A stretch of DNA of 64,000 nt from Adiantum capillus-veneris (Eukaryota > Streptophyta > Polypodiopsida > Polypodiales > Pteridaceae), in assembly GCA_014529385.2 (NCBI GenBank), contig CM043942.1, forward strand, positions 49,238,274 through 49,302,273, in the 5' to 3' direction. The notes beneath the pieces are model-generated. The model was given only the letters and a program-made list of their open reading frames with translations. It made no database searches and was not told where the DNA came from. Position numbers and translations under genes: made by a program. The stretch's first letter is position 1, and every line of letters begins with the position of its first letter. This document shows, one piece after another, positions 1 through 10,214 of this stretch.

Positions 1-1401
1 CCAACAACTTTTGTTTGTGGTTGTGCAGCTATCACAAGTGGTTCTTCTGGAGGCTGATAGCTGCCTCAACCTATTCCTCTTGGGTGGTGGTAGATGGTCC
101 AACTTCGGGTTGTGTTCTCTTAGGTCTTTTGAAACTGACCTCTTCTTGTTCTTTTAACTGCTCCTCTTCAATTGGTTTGGTAAGTGGTGGAGGACTTGGA
201 TGTGGCGTAGGAGGATATGCTTGCTCTCTGTGTGGTCTTGGAGACATATCTCCCTGTTCTTGAAAATCTTCTTGCTGAGCAGCCACCACTGCTTCCTTTT
301 CTCTTTTTTGTTCTTCAAGATCCTCTTGCAATTTTAAGGCTTCAGCTTTGGCGTACATTCACTCTAATAGTTCAGTGGGGTCCTCTGGGGTGGGCTTCAA
401 AGGGTTCTTGGTCCTTGGACCCTTAATCTTGCTCGGTACCCATTTCGTGGGATATTCACCCGCTGCCTGACGACTTCTTTCGTATGCATGTTCTTCTCTC
501 TCAAACCTCACCTTCTTCTGTTGTGGCTCCTCCTGGTGGGCAGCCACTATTGCTCTCTTTTTCATCCTTTCTCTTCGAGCCTTTCTCTCCTCATTGTCAG
601 AGCTCTCGCTACTATGAGCTTTAGAGGATTCCTCGTCAGATTTTTGCTTTCTTTTTTCTAACCTGGTTGTTCTTTGAGAAGGTGGAGCAGTGAGGATCCA
701 AGTGTTTTGGTCTGGGCTGGCGATAGGTTCTCAGTCATACCAATAGCATGGTATGCTATGCGTGTTTAAACTTCAAGTGCACCTAAATATGTGATCTTTC
801 CTTCTTTTTTAGTGATTTTGAGTGTGGTCAACACGTACTGTGCATGATCGATAGGTTGCTTGGCCGTCGACTTCAATACCTGCGGGAAGGTAATCGCCAC
901 TGCATGGTTAGGTTTAATGTACCTCGGCGGTTTCTTTGCCAAGAAATGGAAGTGTTGATGGTATAAACGCTCCAGGTATTCCACCTGTCTCTCGATAAGT
1001 TCAACAAATGTAGCAGCCGCAGTGTCTTTATTGAAAGTGCCAGCTATTTTTCTGTCTCTTGCCCGCATCGTCATTCCTTTAGTGGGCAGCTTCAAGGCTT
1101 CTGCCACTATCTCTTTAGTGATTGACACTTCCACTTTCTGGCCATGTTGGTCAGTGATTTGAGCAGTGCCATCCTCTTTAATGGTTGACAATAATTCATA
1201 TGCTTTCTAGAAGTCTATTCCACATGGTTCTTGGTCGTAAAACTCTTTTAGACCCAACCTTCTATTGGCTTCTTGAGTGTCTAGCTTACCTCCAACATCA
1301 TATATGTCCTTCGGTAGCATTTGTAGCTCCACTTGATGTCCTTCTTCACTCTTAAATCTTCCGATGAATACTGTTGTGTTGCCGTCTTCAAGCTGTTCCT
1401 T
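1..1401 (-). pseudogene. Unrecognised retroelement-like ORF family, copy 1 (broken)
   Basis: Minus-strand coding remains spread over several frames. The better conserved part (about 766-1401) reads as a globular domain with motifs such as EEGHQVELQ, EANRRLGLKEFYDQEPCG, STIKEDGTAQITDQ and LYHQHFHFL. It is followed by a highly charged Lys/Glu/Gln-rich tail (71-700). A related copy with the same order lies at 22960-24010. I do not recognise the family. Its repetition inside nested retroelements suggests a gag-like or accessory ORF of an LTR retrotransposon, but no zinc knuckle, protease or RT motif is visible, so a captured host gene is possible. Gypsy-A is inserted in it: the coding similarity to copy 2 resumes for about 30 bases after 16142. 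It is an old fossil with multiple breaks. Confidence 0.45.
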
Positions 1402-1455
1402 TGTGCGCTCCATGCCGCACTGTCGAAGCAAGGACCTTGCCTAACACTGTGTGCG
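1402..1455 (-). repeat. Gypsy-A 3' LTR, first part
   Basis: The 54 bases beginning TGTGCGCTCC match the start of the sister LTR at 15548 and the LTRs at 28000 and 36240. The LTR breaks off at GTGTGCG, where the TIR element begins, and resumes at 7693 with GAGCCATAGAC. The left flank TCCTT equals the bases after the other LTR. Confidence 0.88.
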
Positions 1456-1477
1456 CATTAGGAAAAATATGAACCCT
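1456..1477 (+). repeat. Left terminal inverted repeat of the TIR element
   Basis: The first 22 bases from CATTAGG pair with the complement of 7671-7692 with about two mismatches. Similarity weakens after this point. Confidence 0.75.
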
Positions 1478-4039
1478 CTAGGGGCCCTTTGGGATTAAGG
1501 TTAATTAGAGGCCAGCCAATAGGAAGAGGGTGGTGGACACACTCTATACCCTCAAAAAAGTAGGGGGACAAGGTAGCCTTACACCTCTTAATGGCCTCTT
1601 ACCTAGTGAGAAGGTAAGGGAGGTGGCTAGGGGAAAGGGAGGGGGGGGGGGGGGGGACCACTTTGACCTTTTTTCCCCCACTTTTTGGCCCGGATTTAAA
1701 AATACACTAAAAATTTTAAAATTTCAAAAAATTTCAAATTTCAATTTTTCCCTCCTTAAAAGGTCCCCTAACGTACTTCATGGTCAAAAAAGTATTTTTG
1801 ACCTCCAAAAGTCAAAAACGTACACTAAAAAATTCCAAAAAATTAATTTTTTTCAAAAAATTTCAAAACATCATTTTCCACCCTCCAAAGTCTTTCCAAA
1901 CCTATTCTATAGCTAAAAGTGATTTTCTCTCTCTACAAACCCGTTTCCAAGCTCTCCATGGCTGCAACAACCACATGCACCCCCTATAGTCCAACATTAT
2001 CTCTCTACTAGCTTTCTCCCATCTCCATTGTAGCACCAATCAACCTTCTTCCCTATCTCTTCCCCTTGCCCACCACATAGTTCCACACCAAGCTAGCTCC
2101 TCTCCCTTCTCTCACCTCCATTACAGCATGAAACAAGATTCTCCTCCTTCTACTTTCATTCACTCGCACTACATGAAAACCTATACTCCCGAAGTGTGGA
2201 AAAAGCATCAACTCACATGACTTGCATACCACAAGAATAGGAGGTGTGAATAGTGCATGGGCATTGCAAGGATTCATCTCCAACATAAAGATAGAATGGT
2301 GAGAAAACTACCCTTGTAGCTTACATTCAGAGCATAAGATCATCTCCATCTTTAAGTTTATCATGCTGGAGGGAATTAACCTCTTTATGGCTTTCAATGT
2401 TTAGGCTTCACACCTCATAACATTGGGTGGTGCTATTTTGTTGATGGCTTTGGTGTGCCATCTATAGTTTTGTAGCATGTGATTGAGTCTCACAATGTAA
2501 GTAAGTTGTGTTATCTATGGAGAGTCATCAAAGATTTTTCTTATAATTTATTCTTTGTATAGTTGTCATTAGATTATTAGAATGATATCATTTTGTACTT
2601 TATAACTTTGTGCTCACATAATCTGTTGTTTACTTACAGAGTCAAATTGTTTTGAGAGGACATGAGCAAGCAACCATGTGCAGAGATGGAAATCACCCTA
2701 TTTTTGTTCCGTGAGGAACCTCTCACTATCGTGTTAAAAGATTTTGATAAGAATAGTAGGATTTTTGTAGAATCTTGAACCAATAGGTACTCTCTAGGAG
2801 CTCTTAGAAAAGCCATCCCTATAGTACTACTATCTTCCCTAGTGTCATAGACACACAAATACTCGTGTATATGAATCTCTAGATGAGAAAGACAAATACT
2901 TGTAAGAGAAGCCTAACAGCAACAACATTGTCTCCATTTGTAATTATTTTTATGAGGCTGGATTCCTCTATAAATGCAATATAAATATTTCTTTTTGTTA
3001 AATGGTGTCGCACTGAGTGAGAGTATTTTTTTTAGATTATTGGAGTTTCATACAGATTTGAGAAATATTGTTGATTTTTTTGGATATTCTGATTTGTCTG
3101 TAAGATGTTTGAAGTTTCAAGTCTTAATCATTCCACCATGAAGAAATTCATGCAATATTTTGATTTCAGTTTAATCACTAATGGTTATTCTTATTAAGTG
3201 GATCATAACCTTTATCAAGATGTCCTCATTTGGGGATGTTGAATATATATCAATAGAAACATTTCAAAAGTTGAGAAAGCTAAATTCTTGCTTTCCAAAA
3301 TGTTATTGTTTCCATACTATTCCTATGCCAAGCTTGACTTAGAGAAATGACAACTTGAGATGGAGGTGTAGATATATAGGGGTGAATTATTATTGATTCT
3401 TGTTTCATCATATATATTATAAAGCCTTTGAGTTTCCACCTTTTTGAGTAGTGTTGAAAAGTTTTTGGTATCAAACCTTCTTAAATAGCCCTATTCATTC
3501 GCTATTGGTAGCTATTTATTTGGTATTGTTAAAGATCATACCAATAGCTATCACCTTGTGAACTTAATTGTTGAATTGCGGATTTGATTTTTACTATGTA
3601 GCTCATTTGGATAGAGAAAGTGTAAACATAAATTATAGATACATGCATTGTTAACATAGAAGATATATCACTCGAACCTATATAACTGCTAATCAAGAAA
3701 CCTTTGGTCGGATACTATAACAATAGGGGTCACATGTGGTTTTAAATACCAAAGAAATGGCTTAACCAAAACATTTCCAAGAACACGAGGTGAACACAAG
3801 GAAGTAAAAATTGGCTCCTTGTTTGGTTGATTTCTAGTGCTAAATGTTCTGAGTGCACAAAATTTGTGAGGCCTTTGACCTTACGAGTTCACTAAAGTAT
3901 ATGTAACATAGCACATGTGTTCAACAGAAGGGAATTTATATTCTTGTAAAGTTACAGAAACATGTGTAGGTAAGGCCTATAAGGGCTACTTTCAATCCAT
4001 TGTGGTGAACGGACATGATATAGGAAAATTTGACATAGT
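1478..4039. other. Non-coding left arm of the TIR element
   Basis: No convincing coding sequence. The stretch holds a 16-base G run (1641-1656) and an AT-rich zone with repeated TCAAAAA/TTTCAAAA words (1690-1900). These echo, in inverted orientation, similar words near the right end (7330-7440), consistent with subterminal inverted similarity. From about 3770 a block containing ACACAAGGAAGTAAAAA recurs near 4210, marking the approach to the tandem array. Short open frames here have no recognisable motifs. Confidence 0.5.
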
Positions 4040-4326
4040 GAATACTCCGGACATCAAACACTACAACTCTATCTCATGGCCATACATTAAAACAAAGCCC
4101 CTATTTGTCATTTTGAAGCCCCAGAGACCCTCAACAAGAGGGACCACAACGACGCGTAGAATGCCCATCCAGGCACAAATAGGGACCAAGATATTTCCAA
4201 GAACAGGGGATGGACACAAGGAAGTAAAAAATGGTTGATAAGCATGATACAAGGTTTAGGTATCTGCCATTTGGGGGGGGAGGGGTTGCTATGAACACAT
4301 TAAACTCCCAGTTCTATCTCATGGCC

Positions 4327-4510
4327 ATGCATTAGAAAAAGCTTGTACTTGTCATTTTAGGGGCCCAAGGACCCTCAACAAGAGGGGCCACAAGGGCGCG
4401 CAAACTGGCCATCCAAAATTTTTGGATGGCCAGTTTGCGCGCCCTTGTGGCCCCTCTTGTTGAGGGTCCCTGGGCCCTAAAATGACAAGTACAAGCTTTT
4501 TTTAATGCAT
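4327..4510. repeat. Long palindrome 1
   Basis: ATGCAT-bounded inverted repeat centred near 4419. The arms contain GCTTGTACTTGTCATTTTAG and its complement, and differ at only a few positions. Confidence 0.88.
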
Positions 4511-4834
4511 GGCATGATACAATGTTTAGCTATTTGCCATTGTGGGGGGGGGAGTTTGCTATGAATACATCAATTTTCCCAACTCTATCTCATGGCTATG
4601 CATCAAAATTTTTGGATGGCTGATTTGCGCGCCCTTGTGGCCAAATTTTGGATGGCTGATTTGTGCGCCCTTGTGGCTCCTCATGTTGAGGGTCCCTGGG
4701 GCCCTAAAATGATAAGTACAAGATTTATTTTTATGCATGGCATGATACAATGTTTAGCTATTTGCCATGTGGGGGGGGGGGGGGGGGGAAGTTTGCTATG
4801 AATACATCAATTTGCCCAATTCTATCTCATGGCT

Positions 4835-5019
4835 ATGCATCAAAAAAAGCCTGTACTTGTCATTTTAGGGCCCCAGGGACCCTCAACATGAGGGGCCACA
4901 AGGGCGCGCAAATCAGCCATCCAAAATTTTTGGATGGCTGATTTGCGCGCCCTTGTGGCCCCTCATGTTGAGGGTCCCTGGGGCCCTAAAATGACAAGTA
5001 CAAGATTTATTTTTTGCAT
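4835..5019. repeat. Long palindrome 2
   Basis: Same family as the palindrome at 4327, centred near 4927. The arms read GGGGCCACAAGGGCGCGCAA and its complement around the CCAAAATTTTTGG core. Confidence 0.88.
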
Positions 5020-5117
5020 GGCATGATACAATGTTTAGCTATTTTCCATTGTGGGGGGGGGGGGGGGGGGGGGAATTGCTATGAATACATCAATTTGCCC
5101 AATTCTATCTCATGGCT

Positions 5118-5302
5118 ATGCATCAAAAAAAGCCTGTACTTGTCATTTTAGGGCCCCAAGGACCCTCAACATGAGGGGCCACAAGGGCGCGCAAATCAGC
5201 CATCCAAAAATTTTGGATGGCTGATTTGCGCGCCCTTGTGGCCCCTCATGTTGAGGGTCCCTGGGGCCCTAAAATGACAAGTACAGGATTTATTTTATGC
5301 AT
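5118..5302. repeat. Long palindrome 3
   Basis: Third near-perfect hairpin of the array, centred near 5210, bounded by ATGCAT on both sides. Confidence 0.88.
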
Positions 5303-5310
5303 GGTCATAA

Positions 5311-6254
5311 TTCAAGTGGTAGTTTTTTTTTTTTATTTTTAAATTTAAGTGCTGGACTTTTAGGCTGTTTTCAAGAGCTTCTAGTGTTCAATTGGCTCTG
5401 AATCTGTCTGGGCTTGTCTCACATAAATTTGTTCATCTCGTCGCGCTCTTCGACTATCGTGTGATGCAAAAAAATCATATCCTACTCGGATTTTCCAAAA
5501 ATCAACGTGCAAGTTGGCAATTTCTTACAAAATGATGTAAAACAGACATTTCTTACTTTTTCCTTAATCTACGGGCTCGAACGGGCATTAAAACCATGGA
5601 ATCTGAAAATACTCAGAGAACCAATGTTTTTTATTGTGTTAAGGACTGCATTTCCTACATACAAAACTTTCTCAAAATCTCACCCTAACACCTTCAAAAG
5701 TGGCTTCCAAGGAGTGCCCTCGATCAAAAATTGAAACTGAAGGAAAACAATCAGAATGAACTCCTAGACTGTGTACAAACTTTAAAACAACCAAAATTTC
5801 CTTTTAAAAAAAGTTATTGCTAAAAATTTGAAAATAGACCACCCTTAGACTTCCCACAATGATAGAAATCAAAAGGTTCAAGGAGAGGTCTGGTGTCACA
5901 AGTGCATGGTAGGAATCTAATCGAGGCTTATTCCGTCAAGGTCTCTTATACTTTATTATGTCTTCTCATGTATAATCTTACCAAACAAAAACAAACTTAC
6001 ACTTTAAATGACTACAAATTTTATTTAACTTATCAAACAATCTAAAATATGGTAGACCTAGAGTGCTCTTACACATCAACAAACAAAAAAGTCCAAATTT
6101 CTTCTCATTAACTTTGATAAACATACATCTGTGAACACTTTACAAGGAGTAGTGTGGTCATAGTTCTTACATCCATTCCATGACATGGTATGCTCCTGGG
6201 GTGACCTATCACATAAAAATATCTTTGGTAGGAGTGCCCTCATGTTAGGAAAGA
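5311..6254. other. Non-coding interior of the TIR element
   Basis: AT-rich DNA with scattered short open frames on both strands and no recognisable motif. The minus-strand frame at 6076-6285 abuts the exon-like segment upstream of it but is in a different frame, so I do not call it a gene. Confidence 0.4.
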
Positions 6255-6433
6255 GTGTGTTGCTGCTAATGAAAAGTTTTTGCATTGTCCTCTAGGGATC
6301 TCTTCATGTCAGCATAATGATTTTTGGGTGTAGTGGGAGCCACATTGCCGCTGAGGAGAGCTTTGTGCCACCGTAAAAGCTTCATGTTATGCCAGTTCCT
6401 TGAGCCGTTCTTGCAAACAACGCCACTCAACTA
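6255..6433 (-). other. Exon-like open segment inside the TIR element
   Basis: On the minus strand a stretch preceded by a CTAG acceptor-like site stays open for about 55 codons. It reads SGVVCKNGSRNWHN, then MKLLRWHKALLSGNVAP, then TTPKNHYADMKRSLED. The composition (Trp, His, Cys, basic residues) looks protein-like rather than random. Nearby minus-strand pieces at 6640-6745 and 6855-7025 also sit beside plausible splice sites. I do not recognise the protein. It could be a transposase remnant, a captured host-gene fragment, or a chance frame. Confidence 0.25.
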
Positions 6434-7032
6434 GCATAGCAAGAGGTCACCTTGTAACAAAAACATGTATGAATTCAACATTTGCAAGCTATATAATGAA
6501 AACACTTGTTAAGTATATGTTGTACAAATTTGCAAGTATTTCTATCTAGCTGGAATAAACAATATAAAAATATACATTAGGATGAGACTACCACCCCTAA
6601 TAAGCATGGATTTGAAGCACCTACCTGCAAGATGTAACAAAGAAGACTGTTTTAGAGGAAAAGTGGTGACACTTGGCCTCTCTAACCTGCAGCCTTTCAC
6701 TATTTGTGCATAAAAGCAACCTTTGTGCCAAGCACTACAAAACAAGTAGAGGCAACATCTTAGACTTCAAAGTTTATGATAAGAAGAACACAATCAAAAG
6801 TAATAAGTATATTGTTACCTTGCATAAAGGGGTGTTTTATTCAAATATGTGATGGTATTGGCAAGATATTGAAGAATCGTCAACATTCATCTCACCGATG
6901 CTACGACGTTCCTGGGATGACCTCTGCTCACCCTCACGTGCGGCCTTCGATGCAAAAGTTGCGAACAAACAAATATGTATGCATACGATTTGTGATGTCC
7001 TTGAGCACCATGGTAGTTGTTGCATGAGGAAG

Positions 7033-7290
7033 CAAAGGATGAAAAGAGAGAGGGGGGAGGGAGAGAGAGGAACATGGGAGAAGACAAGGGGGTAGTGGGG
7101 GGAGAGAGAGAGAGAGTGGAGAAGGGGAGAGAAGGGGGCAGGGAGGGAGGGAGAGGGAGGAACATGGGAGGAGAGAAGGGGACAGTGGGAGAGAGGGAGA
7201 GAGGGGAGGAGGAGGAGAGAAGGGGCAGGGAGGGAGAGGAGAGGGAGAAAGGAGGGAGGAGGAGGAAGAGAAGAAAGGTTTTTTTTTTGG
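7033..7290 (+). repeat. Purine-rich low-complexity tract
   Basis: About 260 bases of almost pure G and A on the plus strand (GGGAGAGA-type words). Open frames across it are compositional artefacts. Confidence 0.85.
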
Positions 7291-7670
7291 GGGGAGTTTT
7301 TTTTTTTGAAAAATTGGACTTTTAGTGCTTGTAAGTTTAAAAAAATGTCAAAAAATACTTTTTTGATATGGATATATGTTGGGGGGGAGTTTTAAGTCAA
7401 AAATAAGTAAAAATAACTTTTTTTTTTAAAAGTCAAATTTTGGCTCTTTGTGATCCACGTTTTTTATGATGTGGCCACACCTCTTTACTCCCTTCACTTT
7501 CAAAAAGCTAGAGAGAGAAGGTGACCTCTTAGGTCCACATCCTACATGTGTCTAAAAAAAAGGCTAGAAAAGCCTACTCAAAACTAGCTTCTTGAATGCC
7601 CTTGTCCCCTTAACCCTACACACCATTAGCCTTAATCCCTAAAAATTAGGATTCCTTACAAGGCCCATGC
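7291..7670. other. Right subterminal region of the TIR element
   Basis: Non-coding. It contains TCAAAAA/TTTTTGA-rich sequence that mirrors the left arm, then a GC-balanced stretch leading to the right inverted repeat. Confidence 0.5.
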
Positions 7671-7692
7671 AAGGTTCATATTTCTCCTAATG
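7671..7692 (-). repeat. Right terminal inverted repeat of the TIR element
   Basis: The last 22 bases end in CCTAATG and are the complement of the left end with about two mismatches. The host LTR resumes directly after it at GAGCCATAG. Confidence 0.75.
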
Positions 7693-7888
7693 GAGCCATA
7701 GACAGCTCCAAGCACACAACTAGCTTAACTAGTAAGCTCAAAAGAGGGCAATGGTGTGTCACTCACCGCTCTATGCTCCTGCCGTGGAGGATTCCTCGCC
7801 GCGAAGAAGAAGGAGACACCGCTATGTCGCGCTCAACCGCTTCACCGCCGTCATGCCGCCGCAATGCTCGATCACACTCTCTCTCTCT

Positions 7889-7931
<43 letters not shown>

Positions 7932-8217
7932 GGAGGTGAAGAAGAAGAAGATGGAGATGGAGATGGAGCAAGAGCACTCTTCTATTGCACAAATGAGAGA
8001 ATGAGTGAATTTTAGGTTTAGTTGGCTTTTATATGAGCTCACCCCATTCACACTTGGGCGCCCATGCTTAGCCAACTAATCCCTTGAATGTCCCAGTTAG
8101 AGTGCGCCTCTCATCGGCGATCACTCTTACCCTTTTCTATTGGTCCGACAAGCCGGTACCTGACTCTACCAAATACATAATACACGTCCGTCGTAGGTGA
8201 TGGGGTGTCCGTGAGCC
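7693..8217 (-). repeat. Gypsy-A 3' LTR, second part
   Basis: Continues the LTR split by the TIR element and matches 15600-16130 closely. It includes a CT/CA microsatellite (7877-7930) and the minus-strand TATA-like segment that precedes it in the sister LTRs. Confidence 0.88.
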
Positions 8218-9297
8218 GCCATGCACATGAAAAGCTACATTCCAATCAGGTGTTCGCAGGATTGGAGCACTTGTTAGGGCCTTCTTTAATAACTCATAAG
8301 ATTGATGACATTCTTCCGTCCAGTGAAACTCGATAAGAAGCTTGTACAATGGACGCGCTATCTCGGCAAAGTTTAAAATAAACCTTCGATAATAACCAAC
8401 ATGGCCCATAAATCTTTGAACTCCTTTATAGTTTGTAGGTGGTGGCAAATCGGCAATGGCTTTAACCTTACTCTCATCTGTGGATATCCCGTTCTTGGAC
8501 ACTATATGCCCTAGAATGACTCCATGCTTAACCCAAAATCGGCATTTGAAAGGGTTCAATGAGATGCGATAAAATCTGCACCTTTCAAATATTTTTCGTA
8601 GATATAACAAATGCTTCTCCCAAGAAGAATAAACACAAAGGTCGTTTAGGCAAGCTTCACAAAACTCCCTTAGAAATTCTTTAAACGCAGTGTTTATTAA
8701 TCGTTGGAATGTAGCAGGGGCATTCGTTAAGCCAAAAGCCATAACACGAAATGCAAACACTCCAAACTCTGTGATAAAAGCAGTTTTAGCTTGGTCCTCT
8801 AATGCAATTGTGATTTGATTGTAACCAGAGTACCCATCTAAAAAGCTATAAGCTTCCTTGCCCGCAACTCTTTCAAGCACATGTTCTGAATATGGCAAGG
8901 GATAATGATCTCTCCTAGTGGCTGCATTAACTTTATTGAGGTCCACGCACACTCTTAGTTTCCCATTCTTTTTGGGCACAATGACTATTGGAGAAACCCA
9001 TTCTGAGTGCTCAATAGGGTATATGAATCCACATTGGATAAGGTTTTCAATCTCCTCTTGTACAATTTTGGCGTACTTAGGATTCATTGGATAGGGTCGT
9101 TGCTGGACGGGTTTAGCAGTGTTGATCATGGGAATTGTATGTTGCACCACAGAAGGTGGAACGCCCTTCATGTCATGATATGTCCAAGCAAAGATATCCT
9201 TGTATTCCTTGAGGAGCTCCTTAAGTACAGCCTCTTCAGTTTCGGTAAGGTCTTAAGCAATAAAGACTGGTTTAGACTCCTCACCTGGTTCTGCTAA
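8218..9297 (-). pseudogene. Gypsy-A reverse-transcriptase region
   Basis: Ty3/Gypsy polymerase fossil on the minus strand. Landmarks in order are the entry segment IPMINTAKPVQQRPYPMNP, VSPIVIVPKKNGKLRVCVDL, the FLDGYSGYNQI palm motif, FGVFAFRVMAFGLTNAPATF, and the LGHIVSKNGISTDESKVKAI connection. It ends where an RNase H domain would begin. It is the only pol region among the three elements of this LTR family in the window. No RNase H core or integrase follows. Confidence 0.9.
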
Positions 9298-10214
9298 TTC
9301 TATCTCTTTAACTACCGCTGGACCATCATAGACTCCACTGCTTCCATTGGTAGGTATTCGTTGGGCTTTGGCATACACAACCTTTCGCTCCCCCGTGGTA
9401 TAAGATTTAAAATGTTCAGGAGCCGTATGTAAGTCAGCAGGCTCTTGTCCTCACGGAGACCTTTCTTTTAGTTCTGCCTCCTTTTGTTGTTGTGCTAACT
9501 CTCGGTTTTGACGTCTTCTTATAGTTCGACTCAATTTCGGCTTTGTAACCTCCAATTGAGCGAGGTCAATGGGTCGCGGGCTGCACCACATGACACTCTG
9601 GAGATGTTTACCCCAATTGTCTACTAGCTTTCAATGAGCATCACATGCCCCTAGATAGCTAAGCCATACTGCAGTAGATCTTTCCTTGTTTATCCTAGCT
9701 CTCACATTTGCTGGATATCGTCGTCTCTTATATGACCTTTGTTTCTTGTTAAGGTTTTGATTTTGGTAAATGTTTGAACTCGACTCGCTTGATAGGTCGT
9801 ACTAGGCCTTGAGTGTTCAGTTTCTATACTTGGCTCACTCGATGTTTCCTCAGGTTCTGAATCCATTTCTCCCTGAGATTCCGTTTCTAATGTGTATTGG
9901 CCTGAAGCCTTTGAGGAATCATCGGTTTCACTCTCAGGTAGGTGTGCCTCTTTCTTATCATCGGATGTTACATGCACTACACCTAACATGTTTACTGGTG
10001 CAATGTGTGGTATCTCTTCCCCATTTGGTGTTACCCAGGTTGTTCCTCTAGCTCCCCATGTATCTATAGTTGCCGCTAGGTGCACCCAATCGACATTGTC
10101 TAACTCAGCCATTCCGGGTAGGATATCCATATAAGGAGAGTTCTCCCCAATATCCGTGTCTTCGTTACACGTGTAACAATACTGTAACGGAGCTGAGTGA
10201 ATTGTTGTGTCTGA
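9298..10214 (-). pseudogene. Gypsy-A protease-to-RT linker
   Basis: Acidic, Ser/Thr-rich minus-strand frame (9702-10130) that begins MDILPGMAELDNVDWVHLAA. The same opening follows the protease in GagPro-1 and GagPro-2, after which the sequences diverge. Weaker frames connect it to the RT region. It has no recognised domain and is probably a spacer within the polyprotein. Confidence 0.6.

Larger units (their letters stand above)
4040..5310. repeat. Tandem array of hairpin units separated by poly-G runs
   Basis: About four to five copies of a unit of roughly 225-285 bp. Each has a G run of 8 to 21 bases (4273, 4544, 4771, 5053), then a conserved TTGCTATGAATACATCAA stretch, then a long palindrome, then GGCATGATACAATGTTTAGC. 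Three palindromes are nearly perfect: 4327-4510, 4835-5019 and 5118-5302. Each is about 185 bp with arms near 91 bp and almost no loop, centred on CCAAAATTTTTGG. The unit at about 4592-4740 lacks a left arm and carries a short direct duplication. A degenerate unit lies at 4050-4260. The structure is seen directly; its function is unknown. Confidence 0.88.
1456..7692. mobile_element. 6.2 kb terminal-inverted-repeat element of unassigned superfamily
   Basis: A 6,237 bp block interrupts an LTR whose sister copy (15548-16142) is continuous, so it is a discrete insertion. The ends are inverted: CATTAGGAAAAATATGAACC on the left and, reverse-complemented on the right, CATTAGGAGAAATATGAACC. Weaker inverted similarity continues inward (a shared GGGATTAAGG). 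Comparison with the uninterrupted LTR shows at most a single duplicated G, so the 3, 8 or 9 bp duplications of CACTA, hAT and MULE elements are absent. The CATTA end is reminiscent of CACTA ends, but that is only a resemblance. Inside are AT-rich non-coding DNA, a hairpin/poly-G tandem array, minus-strand exon-like pieces and a purine-rich tract. No transposase was recognised, so it is probably non-autonomous. Confidence 0.75.

Noticed and set aside
1530-1989. Plus-strand frames of 128 and 69 codons in the TIR element
   Set aside because: Lys/Phe-rich translations of A/T-rich repeats and a G run; no homology-like content.
4040-5310. CRISPR-like array
   Set aside because: Units are long hairpins with homopolymer runs in plant DNA, not short direct repeats with unique spacers.
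7017-7325. 102-codon Arg/Glu/Gly frame
   Set aside because: Produced by the purine-rich tract; pure composition effect.
1456-7692. Helitron assignment for the TIR element
   Set aside because: The lack of duplication fits, but the ends are inverted repeats, there is no TC start or CTRR end, and insertion is not between A and T.
7751-8015. Overlapping small ORFs in three frames across the LTR (with similar ones at 15659, 28001, 36354, 54680 and 62787)
   Set aside because: They are translations of the LTR and its microsatellite, recurring in every LTR copy, with no start context or domain. Not counted as genes.
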